Shown here: piece after piece, positions 1-5,311 of the stretch
How positions within the stretch are numbered: position 1 is the first letter of the stretch
Layout: each line of letters begins with the position of its first letter
Origin: a virus
IMG/VR virus record: IMGVR_UViG_3300031787_000976
Location: 1 to 21,245 of that record
Strand: one strand, 5' to 3'
DNA length: 21,245 nt
The notes under the pieces: model-generated
Database searches by the model: none
Told to the model about the DNA's origin: nothing
Seen by the model: only the letters and a program-made list of their open reading frames with translations
Program-made: the position numbers and the translations under genes

Positions 1-77
1 TAAGCATGAACAAACTCCATAACCTTAGAGCGGTCAGTGTGGGAAATAGTCAACTTATTAGCACACCAATTTGGCAT
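1..77 (-). CDS. Api92-like (DUF1281-type) small phage protein, N-terminus only
   Basis: The gene runs off the left edge, so only about 25 residues are visible. The start reads MPNWCANKLTISHTD. An MPNWCxNxL opening is characteristic of a family of small phage proteins often labelled Api92-like or DUF1281, of unknown function. The ATG follows a good AAGGAG ribosome-binding site, and a TTGACA-17-TAGAAT promoter lies just upstream at 97-125. The family call rests on the first residues only. Confidence 0.6.
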   Translation of the reverse strand, partial: MPNWCANKLTISHTDRSKVMEFVHA

Positions 78-96
78 CGTTTTCTCCTTTAGAGCG

Positions 97-125
97 ATTC
101 TATACTATAGATTATCGGTTGTCAA
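97..125 (-). promoter_or_regulatory. Sigma70-type promoter for the MPNWC gene
   Basis: On the minus strand this is TTGACA (120-125), a 17-bp spacer containing CCGATAA, then TAGAAT (97-102). The TGA stop codon of the upstream gene (122-124) is inside the -35 hexamer. Confidence 0.75.
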
Positions 126-601
126 GCGGCTAAACTTTGCTTTTTTCTAGAATAAATTGTGGTCACAATATCTTGGTTTTCGGCATAGAATTTGCGTGTC
201 TTGATAGAAGATTTGATTTGGTCTTTTGGATACTTTTTAATATACTCATAAGCATCCCTAACATGATCTTTAGACCAAAATCGCTCAATTAGATCATGCG
301 TACTCACAGAAAATACCAAATCTACCAAACCACTTTTATCTACAACAATAAACAAAAAACGAATCTCTTTCTCCTCCCTGCTTAAATTATGATATTTGCT
401 AGGATCAAGCCATTGAAGATTAGCCTGTTTCTTACACTCTACTAAACATCCTAGCATATCATTTCTATAATCGTATAGTCTATGACTAGTTCTTTCCCAT
501 CCATCAACACTAGAAAGGATAGAAGATAAGATTCCCTCTTTACCACCATAGCCTTTGAGATTGGCTTGAGAGAGTTTACGAATTTGTGTCGCAGTGAGCA
601 T
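122..601 (-). CDS. Hypothetical protein, possible PD-(D/E)XK nuclease
   Basis: A 159-residue soluble protein read from ATG at 601. A TTG six bases upstream (607) would add two residues but has no support. Residues about 45-60 read RNDMLGCLVECKKQANLQW, an Asp followed by ECK on a predicted strand, which resembles the D...(D/E)xK core of restriction-like nucleases. A second hydrophobic strand, RFLFIVVDKSG, follows. No ribosome-binding site is visible: the -10 of the promoter at 608-635 ends exactly six bases before the ATG, so the mRNA may be leaderless. Its TGA stop is part of the next promoter. I do not recognise a named family; the nuclease reading is only a motif-level guess. Confidence 0.65.
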   Translation of the reverse strand: MLTATQIRKLSQANLKGYGGKEGILSSILSSVDGWERTSHRLYDYRNDMLGCLVECKKQANLQWLDPSKYHNLSREEKEIRFLFIVVDKSGLVDLVFSVSTHDLIERFWSKDHVRDAYEYIKKYPKDQIKSSIKTRKFYAENQDIVTTIYSRKKQSLAA

Positions 602-607
602 AGCCAA

Positions 608-635
608 AGTCTATACAAGCAAGAAATTTTGTCAA
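608..635 (-). promoter_or_regulatory. Sigma70-type promoter, leaderless geometry
   Basis: TTGACA at 630-635, 16-bp spacer, TAGACT at 608-613. Six bases separate the -10 from the ATG at 601, which places the expected transcription start on the A of the ATG. Confidence 0.55.
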
Positions 636-691
636 TCACTTTTCGCTGACTACACCCACGCCACCCAAATCCGAAGGATTAGCCGAGACAA

Positions 692-764
692 TGACCCCAC
701 GGGGATTCGAACCCCGGTAAACGGAACGAAAATCCGTTGTCCTAGGCCACTAGACGATGGGGCC
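692..764 (-). tRNA. tRNA-Glu (anticodon UUC)
   Basis: The minus strand folds into a full 73-nt cloverleaf. The acceptor stem pairs GGCCCCA with TGGGGTC (one G-U). The D-arm includes GTCTAGTGGCCTAGGAC. The anticodon stem ACGGA/TCCGT encloses loop TTTTCGT with anticodon TTC, and the T-arm is CGGGG-TTCGAAT-CCCCG. The discriminator is A, and no CCA is encoded. It begins four bases after the stop of the 51-residue ORF at 769-924 and is probably transcribed with it from the promoter at 931-958. Phage tRNAs commonly supplement codon usage of the phage genes. Confidence 0.93.
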
Positions 765-768
765 AAAT

Positions 769-924
769 TTATCTAACTCTCTCCACCCACACAAAATCTC
801 CATATTTTTCTTTGGCAAGAATCTGTGCTTGGTACTGAGAACTAGCCATAACATAACCAACAAGCGTATGGCTAAACCGAAAAACTTTCCAAGAATAGCC
901 AGAGTAGCAGAATGCAGTATTCAT
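769..924 (-). CDS. Small hypothetical protein (51 aa), leaderless
   Basis: A 51-codon reading frame starting MNTAFCYSGYSWKVFRF and ending FVWVERVR. It is too short for a default ORF screen but sits exactly between a very good promoter and the tRNA. The -10 TATAAT ends six bases before the ATG, so the predicted transcript begins on the start codon and has no Shine-Dalgarno sequence. The aromatic-rich, mixed composition looks like a small folded domain. I do not recognise the family. Confidence 0.6.
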   Translation of the reverse strand: MNTAFCYSGYSWKVFRFSHTLVGYVMASSQYQAQILAKEKYGDFVWVERVR

Positions 925-930
925 AAAATG

Positions 931-958
931 ATTATACTGTCTATTATCGGTGTGTCAA
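931..958 (-). promoter_or_regulatory. Strong sigma70-type promoter for small ORF and tRNA-Glu
   Basis: TTGACA at 953-958, 16-bp spacer with CACCGATAA, consensus TATAAT at 931-936. It lies immediately downstream (minus sense) of repeat copy E1. Confidence 0.8.
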
Positions 959-980
959 GAGACACTCTTTAAAATAGTTC

Positions 981-1041
981 TGGCACGATTTTTGCGGGCG
1001 CGGCCCTCGCCCTAAGTGCTGCCGTAGCAACAACTTAGGAT
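981..1041. repeat. Intergenic palindromic element, copy E1
   Basis: The 33-nt stem-loop is at 1009-1041: left arm GCCCTAAGT, 15-nt loop, right arm ACTTAGGAT. It is preceded on the plus strand by TGGCACGATTTTTGC (981-995) and a GC-rich GCGGGCGCGG run. It sits after the stop of the gene at 1077-1481 and before the next minus promoter. Confidence 0.8.
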
Positions 1042-1076
1042 TGAGGGTTTTGCGAAACTGCAACCTTTACTTTCTT

Positions 1077-1481
1077 TTAGAAAAGGTGTGCTACACCAGC
1101 CTTGAAGAGCGTAGTACCAAGCAGTGGACGACGACAGTTAGTAACACGTTCAGCATAAAAGTTACGCACAGTACCATCGGGACTCTCACCAGTGATAAGG
1201 TGGCGAGTACGCTTGAAGTTATCATCGTAACGTCGATAGTTGCTGGTTGCGTTGAGTTTACGAATCTGTTCGTCACTAAGAGTGTGAACATCAACAATCT
1301 TGACAAGGAAACGCTCTGGCTCACCCTTGTTAGGCTGGAGATAGTCAAAGTTGAAAACATCTCCAACATTAGCACACGACAGATTAGCATTCACTCCACG
1401 ATAAACGTGATACATAGCAAATGCGAGAAGACAACCCATAACAGCCACAGCAATCGAACCAAAAACAATCAAGTCGTTCAT
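1077..1481 (-). CDS. Membrane-anchored hypothetical protein (134 aa)
   Basis: Residues about 3-27 form one hydrophobic helix (FGSIAVAVMGCLLAFAMYHV), followed by a soluble domain of about 105 residues beginning VGDVFNFDYLQP and ending in an Arg-rich CRRPLLGTTLFKAGVAHLF tail. The soluble part is strand-rich and could be a small beta-barrel, but I do not recognise a family. The ATG follows AAAGG at good spacing, and promoter 1520-1548 drives it. Repeat E1 follows its stop. It is likely an inner-membrane protein with a cytoplasmic or periplasmic domain; orientation is unclear. Confidence 0.75.
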   Translation of the reverse strand: MNDLIVFGSIAVAVMGCLLAFAMYHVYRGVNANLSCANVGDVFNFDYLQPNKGEPERFLVKIVDVHTLSDEQIRKLNATSNYRRYDDNFKRTRHLITGESPDGTVRNFYAERVTNCRRPLLGTTLFKAGVAHLF

Positions 1482-1519
1482 AAGAACCTTTCTGTTAGTT
1501 AGAAACCCTCAATGTCACA

Positions 1520-1548
1520 AGTCTACACTACTTATCGTCAGTTGTCAA
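1520..1548 (-). promoter_or_regulatory. Sigma70-type promoter for the membrane-anchored gene
   Basis: TTGACA at 1543-1548, 17-bp spacer with GACGATAAG, TAGACT at 1520-1525. The TGA stop of the upstream gene (1545-1547) lies inside the -35. Confidence 0.7.
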
Positions 1549-1808
1549 GCGGCCACTTTAGAAAAGTTTTCTTGCCAATATTCTTGCATTTCTGCAAGGT
1601 TTACGCCGCTATCATTCCATGCCACCCCGTCCGGCGTTTCATATGCAATATGCATGTCCTCACAACCAGCACGAAGAGTAGACTTAAAACCTTCGTAATC
1701 TTTGCAACACGATGCAAGATCATTTAGACTCTCATCGTTGCTAATCCACAAACATACATTCCAAGTCTGATAGTTAGCGTATCCGTTATAGGTTCCGTCA
1801 GGACTCAT
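1545..1808 (-). CDS. DUF7249-like small phage protein (87 aa)
   Basis: The N-terminal part, YNGYANYQTWNVCLWISNDE, matches the well-known phage pattern YNGx(S/T)NxxTWxVxLWxxND of a widespread small protein family of unknown function (I believe DUF7249). The rest is acidic and helical. The ATG at 1808 follows GAAGAAGAGG. Promoter 1839-1866 precedes it. Its last codons GCC GCT TGA merge into the next promoter, as they also do in the gene at 122-601. Confidence 0.8.
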   Translation of the reverse strand: MSPDGTYNGYANYQTWNVCLWISNDESLNDLASCCKDYEGFKSTLRAGCEDMHIAYETPDGVAWNDSGVNLAEMQEYWQENFSKVAA

Positions 1809-1838
1809 CTTAGCACCTCTTCTTCTTGTGATACCCTA

Positions 1839-1866
1839 ATCATAGCATACTTATCGGCCAATGCAA
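1839..1866 (-). promoter_or_regulatory. Sigma70-type promoter for the DUF7249-like gene
   Basis: TTGCAT at 1861-1866, 16-bp spacer with GGCCGATAAG, TATGAT at 1839-1844. The -35 and spacer are nearly identical to those of the promoter at 3164-3191. Confidence 0.65.
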
Positions 1867-1888
1867 GAGGCGTTCTTGAAAAATAATT

Positions 1889-1971
1889 GCATGCCAAAAA
1901 AGAAAAAACTTTGGCACGATTTTTGCGGCCGCGGCCTCGTCGTAAGTCCTTATCCACCAACAACTTGCGAC
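1889..1971. repeat. Intergenic palindromic element, copy E2
   Basis: Stem-loop at 1939-1971 (GTCGTAAGT, 15-nt loop, ACTTGCGAC). Upstream on the plus strand are ATGCCAAA and TTTGGCAC arms facing each other, then TGGCACGATTTTTGC (1912-1926) and GCGGCCGCGG. The stop codon of the gene at 1950-2105 lies inside the loop. Confidence 0.82.
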
Positions 1972-2105
1972 AACTTTTTTTTGCTCTTTTTAGATTCGGT
2001 ATACAGTTTTTTTAAAAACTCCACATGTGCTACCGCACGATTGGTTTCCCTTTCCATGCGATCTAAAGCTTTTTGATATGGCGTTATACTTTTTTTCGTT
2101 TTCAT
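1950..2105 (-). CDS. Small basic hypothetical protein (51 aa)
   Basis: The frame opens MKTKKSITPYQKALDRMERE and ends KKSKKKLSQVVGG. It is Lys-rich and predicted almost wholly helical, so it could bind nucleic acid or a partner. It starts three bases after the stop of the gene at 2109-2402, consistent with translational coupling, and has no separate strong ribosome-binding site. The last nine residues are encoded by the right arm and loop of repeat E2, and the TAA is within the loop. Family not recognised. Confidence 0.55.
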   Translation of the reverse strand: MKTKKSITPYQKALDRMERETNRAVAHVEFLKKLYTESKKSKKKLSQVVGG

Positions 2106-2108
2106 AAA

Positions 2109-2402
2109 TCACTCAAAATCTACAAAGATCACTTGATTATATCCGCGAGGCTTGATGGTAAGCCCCGTATCGTAATCGTATGTATCGGCCTTTACTCCGG
2201 TCATACCCGCGAGAGCCTTGGCCTTTCGCACGATATTACGTTGAGACGCTTCGGAATGAATAGCAAACTCATAACGATTAGCCCAACTATAATTAGCCTC
2301 ACCACCGAAAGTATCAGTCTGTGTAACAACAACCTTCATCATCTTTTCCTTTTCTTGTGGAATATAAGCCCTAATCCAATCCTGCAAAGTCATTCCCGCC
2401 AT
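2109..2402 (-). CDS. Conserved small phage protein (97 aa)
   Basis: The core KVVVTQTDTFGGEANYSWANR, then ASQRNIVRKAKALAG and a C-terminal GYNQVIFVDFE, matches a recurrent phage protein pattern (DTFGGEANYxW) of unknown function. I place the start at the ATG at 2402, which overlaps the upstream TGA and lies six bases after a perfect GGAGG. A GTG one codon earlier is possible. It is the fourth gene of the unit that starts at the promoter 3164-3191. Confidence 0.75.
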   Translation of the reverse strand: MAGMTLQDWIRAYIPQEKEKMMKVVVTQTDTFGGEANYSWANRYEFAIHSEASQRNIVRKAKALAGMTGVKADTYDYDTGLTIKPRGYNQVIFVDFE

Positions 2403-2707
2403 CACTCACCTCCATAATAATCATCGTACATAGGGGTATCATCCCCATAGTATCCGTAGTCCTCATCAGTTCCCCACCCGCAAGATTCCATAGCCGAATC
2501 GTGGTCGCCATCCATGCTATCATCATAAAAATCATCCCAATCGTCCTCCAGTTCCTCATCATCCTTATCAAACTGAGACGCAATCTCATGATCCGCATCT
2601 GGGTGATAGTTGGAACTATCCTCATCGAAAAAAGCATTGTAATCGTCGTAGTTCATATCATCCTCGTAAGAGTTATCTGGATCGAACAGGGGATCGGGGT
2701 GACTCAT
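2402..2707 (-). CDS. Very acidic small protein (101 aa)
   Basis: The protein is dominated by Asp, Glu, Tyr, Ser and Gly with almost no basic residues, for example QFDKDDEELEDDWDDFYDD. It opens MSHPDPLFDPD, nearly the same as MSCPDPLYDYED of the gene at 5879-6046. Such composition suggests a disordered, DNA-mimic or metal-binding protein, but no family is recognised. The ATG follows AAAGGAATAAATAAT, and the 3' end carries the GGAGG site of the next gene. Confidence 0.7.
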   Translation of the reverse strand: MSHPDPLFDPDNSYEDDMNYDDYNAFFDEDSSNYHPDADHEIASQFDKDDEELEDDWDDFYDDSMDGDHDSAMESCGWGTDEDYGYYGDDTPMYDDYYGGE

Positions 2708-2712
2708 ATTAT

Positions 2713-2913
2713 TTATTCCTTTACTTTTTCGATGATAGGAGCCAGAAGTTGAGCGGTATGCTCTCCAATAACTTTAGGATTGAACAATACAAAAATGAAA
2801 AAAGTGATTACTCCAACAAACATCACACACCACAACGGAATGAAAATATATCGAAAGACCTTCCAAAAAGTATTTTCAAAACCAAAAGTATCATAATTAT
2901 GCTTACGTTTCAT
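2713..2913 (-). CDS. Single-pass membrane protein (66 aa)
   Basis: A basic N-terminus (MKRKHNYDTFGFENTFWKVFR) is followed by a strongly hydrophobic stretch at about residues 22-50 (YIFIPLWCVMFVGVITFFIF), then a short C-terminal tail ending KVKE. The positive-inside pattern puts the N-terminus in the cytoplasm. The ATG follows AAAAGGAGAATAG. Possible roles such as a holin or exclusion protein cannot be separated from sequence alone. Confidence 0.72.
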   Translation of the reverse strand: MKRKHNYDTFGFENTFWKVFRYIFIPLWCVMFVGVITFFIFVLFNPKVIGEHTAQLLAPIIEKVKE

Positions 2914-2925
2914 CTATTCTCCTTT

Positions 2926-3138
2926 TCAAGAAATATACCAAGAATTGCCTTCGTTGTCAACCATCAATTCCGCATGAGGATACATCTCATCGAAAACCTC
3001 ATCTGCAATGCCGACAACCTCTGCCCAATCCATCGGATGGCAGTCGCTCGCGTCAATCGGCTCGGCCATCGGTTCAATCGTACCCTCGTCGGCCAGTTGA
3101 GCAAGGATCATGTTCACCGTGTCGAGATCGTTCATCAT
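2926..3138 (-). CDS. Hypothetical acidic protein (70 aa)
   Basis: First gene of a five-gene unit. The longest frame extends to 3186, but that part overlaps the promoter. The ATG at 3138 has AAGGAG eight bases upstream and is the better start. The protein reads MMNDLDTVNMILAQLADEG and ends ELMVDNEGNSWYIS; it is acidic and mixed alpha/beta. The closing DNEGNxWY resembles the DENGNEW of the protein at 8384-8557, perhaps a small shared strand-turn motif. Function unknown. Confidence 0.68.
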   Translation of the reverse strand: MMNDLDTVNMILAQLADEGTIEPMAEPIDASDCHPMDWAEVVGIADEVFDEMYPHAELMVDNEGNSWYIS

Positions 3139-3163
3139 TGTCGTTTCTCCTTGTGATGCGTTC

Positions 3164-3191
3164 ATTCTACACTTATTATCGGCCAATGCAA
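3164..3191 (-). promoter_or_regulatory. Sigma70-type promoter for the five-gene unit 3138 to 1950
   Basis: TTGCAT at 3186-3191, 16-bp spacer with GGCCGATAAT, TAGAAT at 3164-3169. Confidence 0.7.
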
Positions 3192-3221
3192 GCGAAATCT
3201 TTTTAAAAAATAAAAAAATAA

Positions 3222-3320
3222 TCGCGTGCCAAACGAAGAAAAATTTTTGTATCAGACTTTGGCACCAAAAATGCGCCCGCCCGATTTGCTCTAAGTCCTT
3301 GTGGAGTAAGAACTTACAAC
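3222..3320. repeat. Intergenic palindromic element, copy E3
   Basis: Imperfect stem-loop at 3288-3320 (GCTCTAAGT, 15-nt loop, ACTTACAAC). It is preceded on the plus strand by GTGCCAAA, then TTTGGCACCAAAAATGC and GCGCCCGCCCG. It follows the stop of the lipoprotein gene at 3335. Confidence 0.75.
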
Positions 3321-3334
3321 AAATCCTTAGATTT

Positions 3335-3607
3335 TTATTCTAAGCATTTAGGGCAAACAAAATGACAACCTTTACAAGAAGCCATTTTAACAGGTTCATT
3401 ATTTTCATTGAGTGAAGTATATACCATTATTTTTTCAGGTAATTTATTTTCTTCCGTAGATACTGGTAGCGTGTCTAAATACTGTCCAAGAGGATATTCA
3501 ATATTGGTATGATTATTAACTGGCTTTGAACATCCCGAAACAAAAAATGTTACAACGCACCCAGCGATAAAACAAAAGGTCAGCAAAATCTTATCATTCC
3601 TGGTCAT
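3335..3607 (-). CDS. Lipoprotein with C-terminal cysteine cluster (90 aa)
   Basis: The N-terminus MTRNDKILLTFCFIAGCVV leads into a lipobox, VSGC, with Cys about residue 26, so signal peptidase II processing and lipid anchoring are expected. The mature part is polar and ends in CKGCHFVCPKCLE. This holds a CxxCH plus a second CxxC, which could be a small zinc ribbon or, since the protein is exported, a haem c attachment site. Its ATG overlaps the end of the small membrane ORF upstream by 14 nt. It is the last gene of a four-gene unit with two tiny membrane proteins. Function unknown; a lysis (outer spanin) or superinfection role is only a guess. Confidence 0.75.
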   Translation of the reverse strand: MTRNDKILLTFCFIAGCVVTFFVSGCSKPVNNHTNIEYPLGQYLDTLPVSTEENKLPEKIMVYTSLNENNEPVKMASCKGCHFVCPKCLE

Positions 3608-3710
3608 TTAAATCTTCCTTTACTGGAAAAACAAGATCACAAACAAACCAACTACACACAACACCAACAATAAATCCCACGCCTATACTTACCCAGTTAA
3701 TATCGACCAT
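3594..3710 (-). CDS. Tiny membrane protein (38 aa)
   Basis: Reads MVDINWVSIGVGFIVGVV then CSWFVCDLVFPVKEDLNDQE: one transmembrane helix and a short acidic tail. The ATG follows AAAGGGGCCAAGG, a clear ribosome-binding site, and the 3' end overlaps the lipoprotein start by 14 nt. Size and placement next to a lipoprotein gene resemble small lysis or regulatory membrane peptides, but there is no diagnostic motif. Confidence 0.6.
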   Translation of the reverse strand: MVDINWVSIGVGFIVGVVCSWFVCDLVFPVKEDLNDQE

Positions 3711-3731
3711 CCTTGGCCCCTTTCTTTAATT

Positions 3732-3884
3732 TTATTCCCTAATAAACTTTCCCAACTTTTTAAGATCCTCGGCCCTTACTTGTTTCTGCCAAGTTTCATT
3801 AGCCTCATGAGCAATATCCAAAATGGCCATGATAAAACCACCAAGAATAATAGTAAAAAATCCGACCATAATCACTACCATCAT
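3732..3884 (-). CDS. Small membrane protein (50 aa)
   Basis: Reads MMVVIMVGFFTIILGGFIMA followed by a charged amphipathic tail ending KKLGKFIRE. There is one N-terminal transmembrane helix and a roughly 28-residue helical tail. The first ATG overlaps the upstream TGA as ATGA, so translation is probably coupled to the gene at 3881-4192. It has a holin-like size but no family match that I recognise. Confidence 0.6.
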   Translation of the reverse strand: MMVVIMVGFFTIILGGFIMAILDIAHEANETWQKQVRAEDLKKLGKFIRE

Positions 3885-4192
3885 GCTTGCACCACCATAC
3901 CTTCCATAAAGGGATATTCCTTACCATTCAATTTTACAAACCATTCATATTTACGCTGATACACGCGAACGGGGCTATACTGGTTAATTCTATCCTTCGT
4001 GGTACTGGTTTGCCAACCCCCCGTTTGAAGGGTTACAGTATCATCGGGGTGAATCTGTACAACATAGGTGCTATGAAGCAAAATCCCTACGCTACCATCG
4101 TGAAGGATTTCCGCATAGGTATTATTACCAATCTTTCGGCTATCCTTATTACGCTTGCCCCTAACCATTGTAACCGCTTCGGCGTGATTCAT
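3881..4192 (-). CDS. Conserved phage hypothetical protein (103 aa)
   Basis: The pattern RKIGNNTYAEILHDGSVGI, LHSTYVVQI, DTVTLQTGGWQTSTTKDRIN and a C-terminal WFVKLNGKEYPF is a recurrent architecture in small phage proteins: a beta-rich domain with a GGWxTxTTKxRIN signature. No biochemical function is known to me. It is the first gene of the unit that includes two tiny membrane proteins and the lipoprotein. Start ATG at 4192, after a long purine-rich leader. Confidence 0.78.
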   Translation of the reverse strand: MNHAEAVTMVRGKRNKDSRKIGNNTYAEILHDGSVGILLHSTYVVQIHPDDTVTLQTGGWQTSTTKDRINQYSPVRVYQRKYEWFVKLNGKEYPFMEGMVVQA

Positions 4193-4226
4193 TTTCTTTC
4201 TCTCTTGTGATACCCTTTATATCGTA

Positions 4227-4254
4227 ATTCTACGCTCTAAACTTTACTTGTCAA
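4227..4254 (-). promoter_or_regulatory. Sigma70-type promoter for the membrane/lipoprotein unit
   Basis: TTGACA at 4249-4254, 16-bp spacer AGTAAAGTTTAGAGCG, TAGAAT at 4227-4232, followed by TACGATATAA. The TGA stop of the 49-residue ORF upstream (4251-4253) lies inside the -35. Confidence 0.72.
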
Positions 4255-4400
4255 TCCCAAAACTTCGGATGGTATGTTTTTAGTAGGTTTTGGTCGATTC
4301 CTGTTTTTTTTGACGCTAGAATCTTAGCCTGTTGCCGATTCAATCCAGAAAAAGAGCCAACAAACCGACCATCCACTGTCCAAAAGTTAAAACTTCTCAT
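4251..4400 (-). CDS. Small hypothetical protein (49 aa)
   Basis: Reads MRSFNFWTVDGRFVGSFSGL, then NRQQAKILASKKTGIDQNLL and ends KTYHPKFWD. The short strand-turn-strand followed by a helix could be a small compact fold. The ATG follows AAGGGAAAAAG, and the gene is 12 bases downstream of the stop of 4413-4622. Its TGA stop is within the next promoter's -35. Not recognised. Confidence 0.6.
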   Translation of the reverse strand: MRSFNFWTVDGRFVGSFSGLNRQQAKILASKKTGIDQNLLKTYHPKFWD

Positions 4401-4412
4401 TTTCTTTTTCCC

Positions 4413-4622
4413 TTAGTAATACAAACCCTTATGAATATTTCCGTGCCAGTTTACTTTGTTTGAAATATAGAACATAGTATCATTCGCATACAATTCTAAA
4501 GCGTATCCCTTTTCTGTGTAGAAAGATCGTGCATCCTCGAAGTTATCAAAGATATAGCAACGCTCCATGTTAACTGGAGGAAATGAATCATCCTCTATTA
4601 CGAATACATACTTGGTTTTCAC
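4413..4622 (-). CDS. Hypothetical protein (69 aa), GTG start
   Basis: Reads from GTG at 4622, after AAGGAAA at good spacing. It begins with a strand KYVFVIEDD, then RCYIFDNFEDARSFYTEKGY, an alpha/beta pattern. The wording resembles the FDNxEDAxxF segments found in small phage proteins, and the neighbour at 4956-5147 has a comparable FFDNLKEVEVFVKSEEY segment, so these may be distant relatives. Function unknown. Confidence 0.68.
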   Translation of the reverse strand: MKTKYVFVIEDDSFPPVNMERCYIFDNFEDARSFYTEKGYALELYANDTMFYISNKVNWHGNIHKGLYY

Positions 4623-4642
4623 GATATGGTTTCCTTAGTGGG

Positions 4643-4897
4643 TTAGTTAAGCAAGTTAATGCAAAGTTCTTTGTATTCTCGGTATAGATGCTCTTCATTG
4701 TCGCAAGAACATATAATCTCACGACACGCAACATCATCACTGCGAAGCACAACCCTAATATAGTATTCGTATCTTTCGTCAGGGATTTTATCGTCGCCAA
4801 TCTTGTAGGTGGATAGATCGCAAACGTGTTCTATCTTTTTGGTAATGTATAAGATATGATTCTTGTTGAAGATTTTGCCACAAATACTCACAAACAT
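4643..4897 (-). CDS. Hypothetical protein (84 aa)
   Basis: First gene of a three-gene unit (4897 to 4251). Reads MFVSICGKIFNKNHILYITK, with a central YEYYIRVVLRSDDVACREII and a C-terminal helix HLYREYKELCINLLN. The start resembles small beta-sandwich proteins that open with a strand, a turn and Ixxxxxxxxh...V. It contains five cysteines without a clear zinc pattern. The ATG follows AAGGGAGAAAG. Not recognised. Confidence 0.7.
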   Translation of the reverse strand: MFVSICGKIFNKNHILYITKKIEHVCDLSTYKIGDDKIPDERYEYYIRVVLRSDDVACREIICSCDNEEHLYREYKELCINLLN

Positions 4898-4930
4898 TTT
4901 CTTTCTCCCTTGGATACTATTCTTATCGGT

Positions 4931-4959
4931 ATTCTACACTCTAAACTTTAGTTTGTCAA
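4931..4959 (-). promoter_or_regulatory. Sigma70-type promoter for the 4897 to 4251 unit
   Basis: TTGACA at 4954-4959, 17-bp spacer AACTAAAGTTTAGAGTG, TAGAAT at 4931-4936, then ACCGATAAG. The TGA stop of the upstream gene (4956-4958) is inside the -35. Confidence 0.75.
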
Positions 4960-5147
4960 CCTTGCATTGCAGCGATTATGTATTCCTCGCTTTTTACGAA
5001 AACCTCAACCTCTTTCAGATTGTCAAAAAATCGAATGAAAATTGGATATTCGGGACCAACAATCACTTTCCATTGTGACCACGAATAGAACTTCGGAAGA
5101 AGTTTGTAGCCAAGTTTGTTCAGTCTCTTTTCAAGGTTCTTTTTCAT
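4956..5147 (-). CDS. Hypothetical protein (63 aa)
   Basis: I use the ATG at 5147. A TTG at 5153 would add two residues. The leader GAGAGTTGATAATG is shared with the gene at 8630-8764. The protein begins MKKNLEKRLNKLGYKLLPKF and continues IFIRFFDNLKEVEVFVKSEE, an alpha/beta fold with a basic N-terminal helix. Its stop is buried in the next promoter. Function unknown. Confidence 0.68.
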   Translation of the reverse strand: MKKNLEKRLNKLGYKLLPKFYSWSQWKVIVGPEYPIFIRFFDNLKEVEVFVKSEEYIIAAMQG

Positions 5148-5175
5148 TATCAACTCTCTTTTCTCTTATATCGAC

Positions 5176-5204
5176 ATTCTACCGTGCAAACTTTAGTTCG
5201 TCAA
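5176..5204 (-). promoter_or_regulatory. Sigma70-type promoter for 4956-5147
   Basis: TTGACG at 5199-5204, 17-bp spacer starting AACTAAAG, TAGAAT at 5176-5181, followed by GTCGATATAAG. Confidence 0.7.
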
Positions 5205-5223
5205 GAAAAAAATAGAAAAATAA

Positions 5224-5311
5224 TCGCGTACCAAATAAGAAATATTTTTTTGGCACGATTTTCGCGCCCGCCGCCCGCGTCGTAAGTCCTTGTCCCATCA
5301 CAACTTAGGAC
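5224..5311. repeat. Intergenic palindromic element, copy E4
   Basis: Stem-loop at 5279-5311 (GTCGTAAGT, 15-nt loop, ACTTAGGAC). It is preceded by GTACCAAA and TTTGGCAC arms, TGGCACGATTTTCGC (5251-5265) and GCGCCCGCCGCCCGC. The TGA of the gene at 5298-5474 falls inside the loop. Confidence 0.8.

Noticed and set aside
1041-1502. Plus-strand 153-residue frame opposite the membrane-anchored gene
   Set aside because: Shadow of 1077-1481. It crosses the minus promoter region and has no ribosome-binding site.
2371-2637. Minus-strand Met/Ile/Arg-rich frame
   Set aside because: Out-of-frame shadow of the Asp-rich acidic gene; GAT/GAC runs yield ATG/ATG-like codons in another frame.
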